Assembly: GCF_963583255.1 (NCBI RefSeq)
Contig: NC_084808.1
Location: 10,377,501-10,441,500, forward strand
Reading direction: 5' to 3'
Source: Pyrus communis
Taxonomy: Eukaryota; Streptophyta; Magnoliopsida; Rosales; Rosaceae
Length of the DNA: 64,000 nt
The notes beneath the pieces were generated by a model. That model did no database searches and was not told the DNA's origin. It was given only the letters and a program-made list of their open reading frames with translations. Shown piece by piece: positions 35,058 to 47,308 of the stretch. The position numbers and the translations under genes were made by a program. Numbering within the stretch: position 1 is the first letter of the stretch; every line of letters begins with the position of its first letter.

Positions 35058-36149
35058 TCATGCATTACGCAATTTTTGCTATGTGGAATTTGTGAGTCAA
35101 AGAAACAAAATAAAATAGAAGGCAATTTTGGGCTTTTTTTTTTTTTTAACCCTAACCGAGAAGACAAAAGGGAACCAAGCAACATTCTTTTGGGATTTGA
35201 TATGTACAGAACCCAAAGCCCACACGTTGGGCTTCTGTCCTTTGACAAGCAACCTGTTGAATGGACTCGGCCCGTGCTCCAACTGCAAGGCTTCGGCTTG
35301 CTGTTCTCATATTGAACTAGGTCGCCTGAGTCCTTGGTATTGGGCTGTGACCTTTGACCCAAAAAAAAAAAAAAAAAAAAAACCAGTGCATGCTGGGCTT
35401 TTTGCTCACCCTAAGCCGTATGCCCCCCTTCCAACAACTTTTCTGTAGCTTGGCTCTTTCTAACACAGCCTATGTCCCAAAATTGCAAGCCTGCAGCTTG
35501 CTTTACACGCTGGGCTGCCCATCTGCGTTTCCCCAGCCCACTACCAGCCAAAACATGCTGGGCCCTGCTCTCTCGACCTGCTACCACATGCAGCCATGAC
35601 CCGAAACTAAAGGCTTGTAATTTTTTGCAGGCTCGTGTATTGCAGCCAACCAAAGTATGTTGGGTTGCATTCTTTTTTCGACCTAATGCTAATTTTTGGC
35701 ATTTTAAATAATTTTAACCCGAATGTTATAATTATTTTTGCTTCTACGATCGACCCCAAATAGTTCCGATCTATTGAATTAATTAAAAGTGACCTACAGT
35801 CCATTAATCTGACAATTAATCCAAAAGTATTGGCTTCAAGCCCACTTTTGGACATTAACGATTCAATATTTTATTTCTTTTCTTTGAACTGTTGACATCA
35901 TTTCGTAGTCCCGAAGCGCTCACACTTGAATTCCCGAAGAACCTCAAATCCACTACACTTAAATCAGCATATTGCATTCTGTGTTCTTGCAGGAACCTCT
36001 CTTTTATGAACTAAATGTTCATAAACTAAATCGAACCTATAGTTTCAAATTTAGTGCCTTTGAAACCCAAAGTTTTCACAAAACAATACACCCATGAAAA
36101 CCCAACGTTTTTCATGAAAACCATGTCTTAGAACTCAAATGTTCTAACT

Positions 36150-39100
36150 TTGATGCTTATGGATGATTCCTTCCCATAGCACCAATCATAATCTTGTTCC
36201 TTCCAAATTTAGTGGATTGTCGAACCATCACAAGTTCGATTTCCCTTCTTTGGATGTTTCTATTAGAAACCACTTTATGTGGGTACAAGACGTGAATCTC
36301 CACTTGACAATCAAGAAGCTGAGAAACCATTGTAACCAACAATGGCAAGGAAGAGCTGAATAAGCCTCCGCCATGATCTTCATTCGAAGACTTGTGCCCA
36401 AAGCATCACAAATGGAAATACATCCTGATCGAGGATTCCATGGCTCTTTGGCTTGCTCCTACGGACTGTCTAATCATGAAAGACATTGCCTGAAGCGCAC
36501 CATGATTACATCGATGAATGAGTACAATTTTGAAGTTTATAAATTTGATCAAATTTTGACTGGAGAATACTTTTCTCGTCATTCCATGTTTCTAACTCAC
36601 TTCTGAAGCAATAGTGTAGAAAGTGAAAGTTCACCAAATTCTCAGATTTGATTACTACCACAAACGTGAGATAACGATATAGACTCAGTTCGGCTGGAGT
36701 ATACCGAATGGCTCGACCTAGTTCAGTCAAAGCCTACCGAATGGTGATGCACTGCTTCCGCAGGGATACACCAAATGGCATATTCTCTCACAATCCAATT
36801 TCGAGTTAGTTTTTACAACATATGGTAGAATCAGGGCCTACCATGGTGTGGCATCATGCTCGAAGCGTGATCCTTGGTACCTAAAACCTAAAACTTCAAG
36901 AATAAGGGATAGTATTCCTAAACCTTAACCTTGCAAAATCTACTTCTGTCTTGATGGAATAAATCATTGGTTACGCACCTATTCGTGCCCCTACCAATGT
37001 TGTTGAGGAGTACCATTCTAGTAGTCCATATGTGAGACTAATTTTGCTCCACCAAACATCGTTAGAAGAGTAGAATTTTGACATGGATGGCCTTGTTGGC
37101 CGAATCCCCTTAGTAAACCATTTACTTTGTGAACATTTTTCCATGTTCTTGGGTTCAAGATTGGTGTATGTTTTAGTTATGGATAATCTTATTGATGTTG
37201 TCCTCGAAATATGAGTTCATTGGATCATGTTTCTTAATACATGTGACCGATTCAATTAAACACGTGATTAGATAGGAAAGTGGGAAAGTTAGTTGTCTGG
37301 ATGAATGCGTACTACGCACACTAACTTTACAGCTAAATCACATCTCTAACAACGACTTCAGGTCTATCCAACCTGATTAAGAGCACTGGCACACTCCTCG
37401 TTGTATGAATGGTATTGAATCACCATTTAAGGGACCTTAAATTCTCCCTGTCATTGAGTTTTTAAGGATATTCGAGATGACAATGATCATAAATGAAACC
37501 ATTGAAGAAAATAGAGTGAAATATCTTTGCACCACCTCAAAAAATGATCCTGAAGCTTTTATTTGGGGCTAATGGATTGTCTCTCAATTGGGAATACACC
37601 ACATGGCCTGGAGCCTGGTGATTAAGCAGTTTACTTGCTTTGGCACGACATTTTGGGACACTTAGGTTGAACAATGATGCTACAACGCATCTCCTTATCT
37701 GAAGTAAGGATATTATGCCTACAAGCACACTTTGCCAGGCATGCTCATGAAGAAAATTGATTTTCTATATCATTCCTCGCAAAGATACGGCATGATTTTC
37801 TTTTTACAGTGGATTCAAGGGAATATATGTGGACTAATCCAACCAAAATGCGAACAAAATAAATACTTATGGTTTTTGGTTGATGAATCGACAAACTGGT
37901 CACATGTTTGTCCACACACATTTCTGCTAAACCTCATGCCTGATTAAGGGTTCACCACCCTACTTATCCCATAAAGTCCGGGAGACTAGATAATGCCAGA
38001 GAGTTTATATCGATAGTTTTCGATAAAGTATTGCTTGTCATTTTGGGTTTATAATTGAACATCAAATTCCCATGATTCACCCCAAATAGCCTTGCCTAGT
38101 GATCATAAAGCGCAATTTAAATGATCGCCCGAATTTTGGTAAACATACCAAGTTTTCGGTTTCTGCCTAGGGCTATGCAATCCTTGTACGCAGTTATGTT
38201 AGTCCGCCTTAAGGCCCATTGCCACCCAACCTATATGACGTTACAGTTGGTTACTGGGTATGAACCTGATGATTTTCGTATTTACGCATTTGGGTAGGCA
38301 TTCCATGTGCCAAGTTGCGCCGCCACAATGTACCACCTTGGGTCCTCAAAGAAGGATGTGTATCTTTTGTCGATCATGATTCTCCTTCACACTAGCTCTC
38401 TTCGAGCCCTTTCATGCGATCTCTTTACCATTTATTTGTGGGTTGTCACTTTAATGAGACAATCTTCTTGCTGTTAGGGGGGAGATAAGAACGTCAATGT
38501 TCCCGGAGAACGGCACGAATTTGCGTGGACGTTGCCCACTATGTCTCATCTCGATCCCCATACAGCACAAGTGTGATAAGTAAGTGTGATGAATTCTAGT
38601 TTTCAGAATGCTGCCCCAGATGCATTCCTTTGATCTAGCTAAAGTGACGATATCATATACCAGCTGCAAAAATGCCTGCAAGGATAGACGTACTCAGCGG
38701 ACGTCGAGTCAGCATCCCTGGAGGGTGTGTCACCCTTGTTGGACGGTTTGGACGCCCTTGTTGGACAGTCTGGTACACCGACAGATAGCCAATCAATCTG
38801 TCTTGGCCTAGAGCACGACAGATCATTCGATTCGTAGGATTCACTTCCTTAGAAGAGGAAAACATGGCACAACAATGAATCTAAACTCGATCGCTGTCTC
38901 AAATCATTTCTATCTCATGAGATTAATCCGGATTTCTCCCGAGATTTAAAGTTCTTGGTCCAGTATACTAGTTTGGATGAGCTAAATGGAATTGAAATGA
39001 GATTATCATCGATGATGTTTTCACTTATATGGTAGCTACCGACATAAATGAAAAGTGACGATATCGAATTGTGTTTCGTTGATTAAAGTGACAACGTATA

Positions 39101-40480
39101 ACTGATTGGATAACTAAAGTTACAATCCAGGTCAAAATCCTTACCAAAGTGTGCATTGGACCTGTCGTTTCTACACTGCCCAAGGTAACCCTATTATGTT
39201 ACAAGTGGGAAAGGAAGCGTTATGAGATGAATGAAATAGTGCGATATGATGCACGTCTTACGAAACAAGGTTTCTCTCAAACGCCCTGTGATTGATAGCA
39301 ACATGATGAAATGTGGTTAGTGTTTTCTCCATGGAGATATAGATACGGAGATTTACATGTAAGTTCCTAAAAAATTACATGGATTGGTTCAAATAGTTCC
39401 AAAACCACGAAACACCCTCTTAACTCGTTTTGAGGCGTTCACTTACAATCCAACGGATGTGGTATACCCGTCTAAGTGATTATTTAATCAGTCAAGGATA
39501 TGAATTATGCTCTTACGTGTTAAAATATGAAGTCTTATTCCAAATTGCTAGAGTTACAATTTATGTTGTTAACACGAATCTCACTAAGACTCTGGAAGAG
39601 CTTAAGAAAACTGTCTCGCACCTGAAGATGGAATTTGAGATAAAGGATCTTAGGAAACTCGTTTATGCCTTGACCTGAAGTTGAAGCATTGTTCTGATGG
39701 TAATTTGGTCTACCAGTTGAACTACACCTCGAATGTGTTACTTTTGAGTATACCGTTGATCGTCCATACGTTATATGCAAATGCGACCCTTGAAGAGGTT
39801 ATGGAATCCGAAATTCCATATCTAAGTTCACCTTTGTGCTTCGTTGTACTTAACTCATCGTATTTAGATAGGACATCTCTTTCACTGATGATCTTGGTAA
39901 TGATGCAGCACCGCGCCTACATACAATTATTGAATTGCTATTAAAGATGGACCCTAAAGGTACTACATGGGCAATCCCAACGCATCTTGAGCGGATCCAA
40001 TCCCCCTGATCCTCGAAATGATGCTTGCCTTGTTTGTTATGCTGACACTGGTTACTTATCAAACCCACACAAGGCAAAATCCCCAAATGATTATGTCTTT
40101 ACCGTTAAGGATATCGTAATATCTTGGAGGTCCACGATATGACCTTAGTTGCTAAATCTTCGAAACGTTCCAAGACTCACCTCACTTTACTACGCCACAA
40201 GTAAGACATGGTTAGGAGTTCTTGTTGAGCATATTCAAAGTACTTGTTGTGGTTTCATCCATTGTTGAGTCCCAACAATGATCCATGAAGACTATGCTGC
40301 ATGTATCAACCCGACCAAGCCATGATACATCAACGAAGTCAACGCCAAGACATACTGTTTCTACATCTACATCAGCAAAGCATCAAGAGATTGAAGTCAT
40401 GCAAACTGATCGTAGATAACCTTGCCAACCTCTATACGACGTCACTGCCGAAGTCAACTTTCCAGAAGGTTGTCTGAGGA
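36150..40480 (+). pseudogene. Ty1/copia gag-pol remnant
   Basis: Fragments appear in copia order, with many stops and frameshifts. Gag is near 36200-36370 (NHHKFDFPSLDVSIRNHFMW). Integrase is near 37780-38020 (ICGLIQP..DESTNWSHVC) and at about 38250-38400 (VTGYEP, then APPQ and LGPQRRM-like). Reverse transcriptase is at 39450-39680 (RMWYTRLSDYLISQGYE, then TKTLEELKKTVSHLKMEFEI). RNase H follows at about 39790-40480. No frame longer than 82 codons survives in pol. The element cannot encode its own enzymes. Confidence 0.8.
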
Positions 40481-41419
40481 ATTGGTATGCCTAACTATCA
40501 TATGCAATGCTTGTAGTTCTCATTTGGAAGTTATGTCAAACTCAGGGGGAGTATCCAGAAGTATACTCACTTGATCTTAATATACTTTTTTTCCCTAAGA
40601 TTAGGAGCATCTTTCCCGCTGGGTTTTTCCTACTTACCTAGGTTTTAATGAGGCACCTATCCTGGGCTGATTATACCCTTGTGAGCTCTTCTACTTGTGT
40701 CCAAAAGACGTATAGTTTTGACTTAATGCAACTTCTCACTTTTCTCCTTAGTCTATGGGTTTTTCTCCTACCTTGGGTTTTACCGTAGCAAGGTTTTGTG
40801 AGTTTTACTTTTTATGCATTCTTCCGTTGATTTGAGGCTTGCATTTGCTCATTGTGTCGACAACTTCATCAACTATACTTGCTTCATCACTGAAGACTTA
40901 ATGCGCCATTTACTTGAGTATTTACACACTCAACGAGGAGTGTTGCAGTCCTATTAGATTAGGAATGTAATTGTGTAAATCGTAGTATATCTAGGGATAT
41001 CTCTTATATTCCTATTAGGAGTAGATTACCTATTAAGAGTTGTAATCCTAAAGGGTAGGGAATTAACTTTCCCTACTACTATAAATAAAGGCACAATGGG
41101 GTGGAATAGAACACACCCATAATTACATATCTTTCTCATTCTTTCTCTAAGCCACACCTTCTCTCTTTCTGGCCTCCATAATTGTTCAGTAAATTATGCA
41201 TACAACAGTTTATAATTTTTTATTACAAACAAATTATAATCAGTAGGCTGCTAGGGTTTAAGTCTATAAAATAGCAAGTGAAAATTGATAATCGCCACTT
41301 ACTGCTCAGAACTTTCTCAAGTTCATAGTTTGTCTCAAACAAATTTTGACTTAGTGATCGCAAACCCTCTGACAAACACCCTCACCCTTTTTTTTTATGT
41401 TCGTCAATTAGGCTAACGA

Positions 41420-41596
41420 TGTAATGCCTGGATTTGAAATACGTACAAGATTTGATACATGACACTATGATATAGAGGTGTGAGAAATACAAACAAGATA
41501 CACGAAGGAATACTAAAGTTGAAACTAAAAAATAAAGTCGCGAAAATACGTATATTACGAAAATCAAATAATGAAATCTGGGGACGGGACTTCACA
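41420..41596 (-). mobile_element. Ty3/gypsy 3' LTR fragment with polypurine tract
   Basis: On the minus strand, the polypurine tract aaggggagaagaa (41597-41610) runs directly into TGTGAAGTCCCGTCCCC, a typical Ty3/gypsy LTR start. The LTR-like sequence ends GGCATTACA at 41420, immediately to the right of the copia element. The matching 5' LTR was not found. Confidence 0.5.
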
Positions 41597-41879
41597 TTCT
41601 TCTCCCCTTAAAAATAGTTTTCTTCCCTAAACTCAATGTGCATGTGATCATGTCAGGCTCTGCCTTAGCCCCTAAAGCGGAAAGTGCACTAACTCTAGTA
41701 ACTCTTAATGAACTGTTTATGTCATGCTCTGCTTCTCTAGGATCATCTATGCGGACCTCCTCTAGGGTCTCTACCACTTTACTGCCCAGTCATGTATTGA
41801 ATCAAGTCCAATGGTAATCTAACTGGCCTACTCTGGACTGAAAGTGCAACTAAGCCACCAACACTAATTGTTGATTTGC

Positions 41880-42120
41880 TCGTAATAAAATTTCTACCTT
41901 TGGGCATTCCTGATGAAGTGGCCAACCTGATCGCAGTAAAAGCACGCCTTAGACTCATTCCTACATAGGCTCGATTGTCGACATTCGCAACGTGAGCAAA
42001 ATCGTATTATGGTCATCTACGACTGAACATATTATCTTCCCCCATAAGAACTACATGGTCTGCGACTGAAGACACTCTAAGCATCTCCTCGAAAACGATT
42101 GTGACTCCCACAAGAAGAAC
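41880..42120 (-). pseudogene. Ty3/gypsy gag zinc-knuckle fragment
   Basis: On the minus strand the translation contains a CFYCDQVGHFIRNAQ motif near 41910-41950, a CCHC zinc knuckle with the last Cys changed. Only about 300 bp separate it from the polypurine tract at 41597-41610, so almost all of pol has been deleted from this element. Confidence 0.5.
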
Positions 42121-44560
42121 AAGCGCTCAAAAAGTAAACTGAAATTGATAGCAGGTGAAATATCGTATAAGTAAAAACTATAATCTGCTGGACCGACTAA
42201 TCAAGCCCACTAGTCAACTAAGATAAATTTGTTAGTCAATAAATTGAAGATTCAATTATCAATTTCTAATCCCACAAACTATCTTAGTCAACAAGGCTAC
42301 AATTCGTTGGAAGTTATTAGTGTTAAGTGGGCCAGATTGTGAGCTCATACCATTTAAATGTTCAAAAGATATATTTATCATGTATGTGTATGTGAGACGT
42401 GTGACACAATAACAATAACTTGAATACAAGATGTTTTTGGCTGGAAAAACTCACCTCTGGGTTAAAAAATCGGGGACTCTTCACTGAGTCCAATTTATTA
42501 GTGTAAACAAAGGTTCATACAAAGATCACACAAGCTCAATTCCTAAAACCTTATCTATGGAACAGCTTTACCTTTGTTCAACCTTGCATTACACGAGATT
42601 GACTTCTTTGGTCTTCATGAAGTGGTAGCTCCTCTTGAACTCATCACCTTGTGGCACCGAGATCAACACAATCAATGATGTGATATGATTTTATGATATG
42701 CACAAGAAATATGGATTCAATTGACCAGTCAGATTTTCCAGTCAAACAGTTAAAGGATAAATCTAACTTGAAACCAAAAGCTTAATCTAAAACATAATTT
42801 AAAGCTTAAAATCAGACCAAGACTTTAATGCAAAACCTTAAAACAATTGCAACCTTAATAGACAATGATTGGGTGGTTAATGCATGAGAAAGGTTTGGCA
42901 GTTAGGGTTTCATAAATGGAGAAGATGTAAGCTCAAAGCCATAAAGCAACTCTATTTCTAAATCCCCAAAGAACATTATGCAACCCTAAAAGCAAATATA
43001 CCCAAGGAAATCTGATTTTCCATTAGCCAACTTATCCCAAAGACACTTGTCGGTTGCAAAAGTGATCTAGGCAGATCAATGGCCAAAAACTGACTACCAA
43101 CAGAAAGGTGTTAGTCAACCTATATGGGCTGTCTTAATTCGTGTGCCATAAACAGCTAAAAGTCAGCGTGCAAAACTGACTACAAAATTAAACTAAACAG
43201 AATGCAAAACAAATAGAGATATGAGACGCACATGCATGAACAAACCTTTAAAGTGAGGTAAGCCATATCCTTAAACGCTTAATCCCAGTAGCAACATCCC
43301 ATACTTAGACAAAGTAGTCTAAAACTAAATCAAGCATGTGGTACACTTACAATATTTGACAAGAAAAGCCAAACACTTAAGACTAGACATTACATAAACA
43401 AATCGCCCCCTCGTGTAAGCCCATGTTGTCATTTGCGAGAAAGGTCATAAGACCTACCAAACCAAAACCCACACTACTTTCGTGCTCCACCAGAATATGC
43501 ATAAGATGAATGCCCCTTTGAATAGGCTTTTTTTCTCTACTCTTCATTCGATCGTGCATTACACTCCTCATTGAGCTTTGTTGTGCATGTACCTATCGCC
43601 TGAGCGTATTACGACAACCCCTGAAAGATAACAGGTCTCAAATGCTCGGACAAAAACCTCAGATCACCTTCTTTGTCTTTTTCTCCTCAGAGAAAGGCTG
43701 AGAAAATGGTACAATCTAGTAAAGTGTGTACTCATCAATCGTACATGTGCTCTACTCGGTAGTAGCACACTCTACCTATAGCTTATGTCGGAATCACTCT
43801 GGAAAATACCACTCGTAGATGTAGTTTTAAATCACACTAAAGTAATAGAACCTCTAACCGCAAGTATAAGGTGTGTAATCTAACACCACTCATATCTCTC
43901 ACCTCACAACATATACATAGTAGGTCTACCTACTTCTCAATGTACAACGAAGAACAGTGAAAATCTTTGCTATCTGGGTGATCTAAGACTTAATTACCCA
44001 TAGGTCGGTAATATAATCAATATAAGCACTAGAGGAAGTCATTGATTTTTGCTTAACTGATGGCTTATGAGCAGCTCATCGCTGGATTGCAAGCAGTGGA
44101 AGAGTAAGGCAATTCGCTTACCTTCGAGAAACTTCATTGGGATACACAACTCAGTCGAAGAATTGGACTCCTACTTACCACTATTATCCAGGGTGCCCTT
44201 AGCACATTTATGATCACCCATGCTTGAAGATTCAAAAGCAACCCATCAGGCCGTAACCAAGCACCTCGCGTGCCAGGCCTCATCTCGAATTGAATTCGAA
44301 GCCCAATCCTCATGGGCCCAGAATCTCCAAACAAGCATTTCAAGTCCAATCCACTTGAAGCCCATTGTGTTTCTCCTCTTAGGACACAGCTCATGCTTGC
44401 TCGTCGTGCACCACGACTACCAGGAATGCTAAATTGTTTCGTGGCTCCCAACTGCGCCTACCTCTTGGAAACTCCCAGCCTCCACCGATTGCACCAGTAT
44501 CTCTAACCGAGCTACACTTGAAGGAAATATATTTTTATTTTTTCTTACCTTAGAGGCGCT
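42121..44560. other. Repeat-like region, no gene assigned
   Basis: No frame longer than about 105 codons and none with recognisable motifs. The minus frame at 44134-44451 (105 codons) has no visible domain. The region lies between retrotransposon remnants and is probably decayed transposon sequence. Confidence 0.3.
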
Positions 44561-47164
44561 ACAACAATGACAAAGACGACAATCAACTCTTCACAAGGCA
44601 AACAAATAAGAAAACTAGGGAGGGGGAATAATTTCCTCTGATTTTCTCTCTTTCTTGTTTGCAAAATAATTGTTCTCTGGCTTTTTATTTAATCATCTAC
44701 TTAAGTTAAAGTTAAATATATTTTATGGGTAGTTAGATTCTGTTGGGGGACTTTTAGGTCGAGGTGGACTTAGGCTTTGAGAACATCCTTTTGTCTCCCT
44801 TGGTTCGGATTCTTACTAAGTCCCATAATATCTCGAAAGAGTTAGCTTGCCTTAGAAAATACCCCAACGATATCAATGACTTGAAGATAGCATGATTGAT
44901 CAAGATAATGACTTGCTTAAGTGAGGAGTGGTGTGAAAGCTTGAAGATTATTGGTTTTACATAAGAGAGAAAAGATTTCCATGATTGTATGGGGGTCTTG
45001 GCTGGATGATTTAAGTTTTCCTAGGGTGATAACAAGGTTTCTAATGGCTGCGATCTTCATTGGAGGACTGTGAGAATTACTATGGTTGCATAAATGACGA
45101 TTTTAGAGGCTTGGAGTACACTTCTGGGCTAAATGGAACTCTCTGGGTTTATTTCTTGGGTGGTTATCTCTCCCTGTGTTACCTTCTATATCTCCCCATG
45201 CTTAATGTTTTCCTCCCTCCTTTTGTCGATGAAGGGTTCTTCTTTAGGCTTCAAAGGAATCTCCCTTTGTGGCTTAGTCTTCCCATTCCTTTCTCCTTAA
45301 CCCTTATACTATTCCCCTTTTGGTGTAGGTAGCTGCACTTTTGAAACCTGCTGTCTGCTTTTTCCCGAGGGGCGGCTTTCCTAGGCTGACCTTTTGTATG
45401 CGCTACTTCTGGTAGTGCGCCCCATGACTTTCACACATTGTTTGTCTATGCAAGCTGAGAAGAGAAAGTCAACATAAATGCTTGACTTGTTGGGTTTAGC
45501 ATACATTTAATGCATGAATCTAGTTTAGTCATAACTAAGAGGGTTGGCTTGCTAAGGAAAAAGGTAACTAGGCTAGTTCTTTCTCAATTGCCTACGTGAA
45601 ATGCAAGGGTATGGGCTTGGATCCCTAGGCTCTCAAGTAGCCCAAAGTCTTCCATAACCCCGATTTTGCGTAGGCCCAATAACCTTCTGTAATCATCTAC
45701 ACCACAACTCACTTGACAAGCACCGAGAATGTGACTTAGGTTTAGCATGAATAGTGACTAGCATGAAGAAGTCTGGCGTGACGGATAGGCATGAACATGG
45801 CTTCATTTGTGAAAATGTCTAGCTTAATTACCGTCGCGTGGCAAGTTTGTAAATATATTTCCTTCTCGATCTTGCACCTTGGCATGTGTTTGGGCTTGAA
45901 TGAAGGCTTTGTATGACAATTGGGCCATGAGACATTTTTAGGCCTCAACAGATTCCATCTCCAAAAGGCCTTCAATACAAGTCAGAGCCCAAAATCCCAT
46001 GCAATCAAGGAACCCATTTTTGGCAAGCCTACTCAACTTGGGATTTATGCACCTCCTACAAGCGGGACAACAATGGTGTCGACATTTGTGGAGCCAAAAT
46101 AATCCAGAAAATCCTAAAGATGACATGTGAACTTTTACCGCCAAGTGATGAGATGCCTTCATTCAATTAGCAAAGCCCACATTTGTTCCACACACAATTC
46201 AACCTTCAAAAACACCTGAGCTCCTGACTACAACTTCTTCGAGCTTTGCTGCCAATGACAAAGAGAAAAGACAAGGGAATTAAAGATAGGATTAATAACT
46301 AATCCTTATCTATAAGCTTTCCTTATTGAAGACTAGCTCAATCAAGTAAGGGATCACAATCAAATCCAAGCCAGGATTTTACGAGATAATTCCAAAATAT
46401 TATTAATTAAATAATGTCTTCGAGATAATTCTCTCCCCCGTCCAATGGATGACACACCTTGGTTAACTGAATGTCGATACATGGTGTGAGATCCCTCGCT
46501 CCATGGCCAACCTTATGCTCTACAAATACCCCATTCTACACCAAATTCTGGTAAGCTTTCACTAAGCAATCAAGCTCTAAACACTCTCTTTTTAAAGAAA
46601 ATGACTTAGGCATCGGAGATCCATTAGTAAACGCTCCCTCTCCTCCACTCCTTGGACGGATGGCTTTGATCTTTAATCAAAGATGTTTAATTGTTTTCTA
46701 AGAACAATGTCATGATTGAAAACGACAAATTTTTATTACCACAACTGCGACGTACACACTTAAGATTAATATTTGTACAACCAGCATACACAAAATCGGA
46801 CTTTAATTAGGTTGGCAATGAAATTCAGTTTTGGTGCACAAATTTAAAAATAATAAGAGATAGGGAAGGGGATACTCTAATTGGGCGCCGACAAAAATTG
46901 AGGCATTAAGAAACTCTCAGAGATATTGACCCAATTTTATAAAAATAATAAGAGATAAGGAAGTAATATCATAACTCGGCGCCGACAAATTAAAATTTTG
47001 TCATGAAACTCCACATGAAATGGTTGGATGGGAAAGGGTGAAGCCTGCAGCCAAGTTGTTGTCTTGTGGGTGTTAGGTATCAATTATAAAACCCACTCTG
47101 TTGCCACCTGGATCCCTAGCCATGGATTGGACGGTGTGATGGGTGTCGTAATTGGTTGATAATC
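44561..47164. other. Probable LTR-retrotransposon debris and local repeats
   Basis: Around 46500-46640, a TATA-like ctacaaatacccc is followed by gacttaggcatcggagatcc, which resembles the transcribed part of some plant Ty3/gypsy LTRs. I could not find a paired LTR. At 46845-47005 a block (aaaataataagagata, then ggcgccgacaaa) is repeated directly about 93 bp apart. There are no coding regions I can support. Confidence 0.3.
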
Positions 47165-47308
47165 CAACCACTGAAATTTAATTCAATGATTAAAATTATT
47201 ATAATTTTTAAAGAGGCTCCCTATTTGTAGCCATTTGATTAAATTTTAAATATCCGGATTAATTGATTGGTGGACTTTGGTGAGAGAGATCCAGAGGGGA
47301 TCTCTTCC
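47165..47308. mobile_element. Partial relative of the foldback MITE
   Basis: The right part matches the end of the 28057-28256 element (gagagagatccagaggggat, then ctcttccc) and the interior matches one arm of it (attattataattttt, then a ccatttgattaaattttaaa block). The left arm is missing or too diverged. Confidence 0.5.

Larger units (their letters stand above)
32671..41207 (+). mobile_element. Complete, decayed Ty1/copia LTR retrotransposon
   Basis: The 5' LTR is 32671-34656 (about 268 bp of LTR plus a nested element) and the 3' LTR is 40941-41207 (267 bp). Both begin TGTTGCAGTC and end in ACA/ACAACA. The target-site duplication is GTTTA (32666-32670 and 41208-41212). Both LTRs hold TATAAATA (34527-34534 and 41080-41087). 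After the 5' LTR comes a primer-binding-like cgttatcagcacg, and before the 3' LTR a purine-rich aacgaggag. By eye the LTRs differ at about 20 positions outside the nested element, so this is not a recent insertion. The internal region carries gag and pol remnants in the copia order. Confidence 0.9.
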
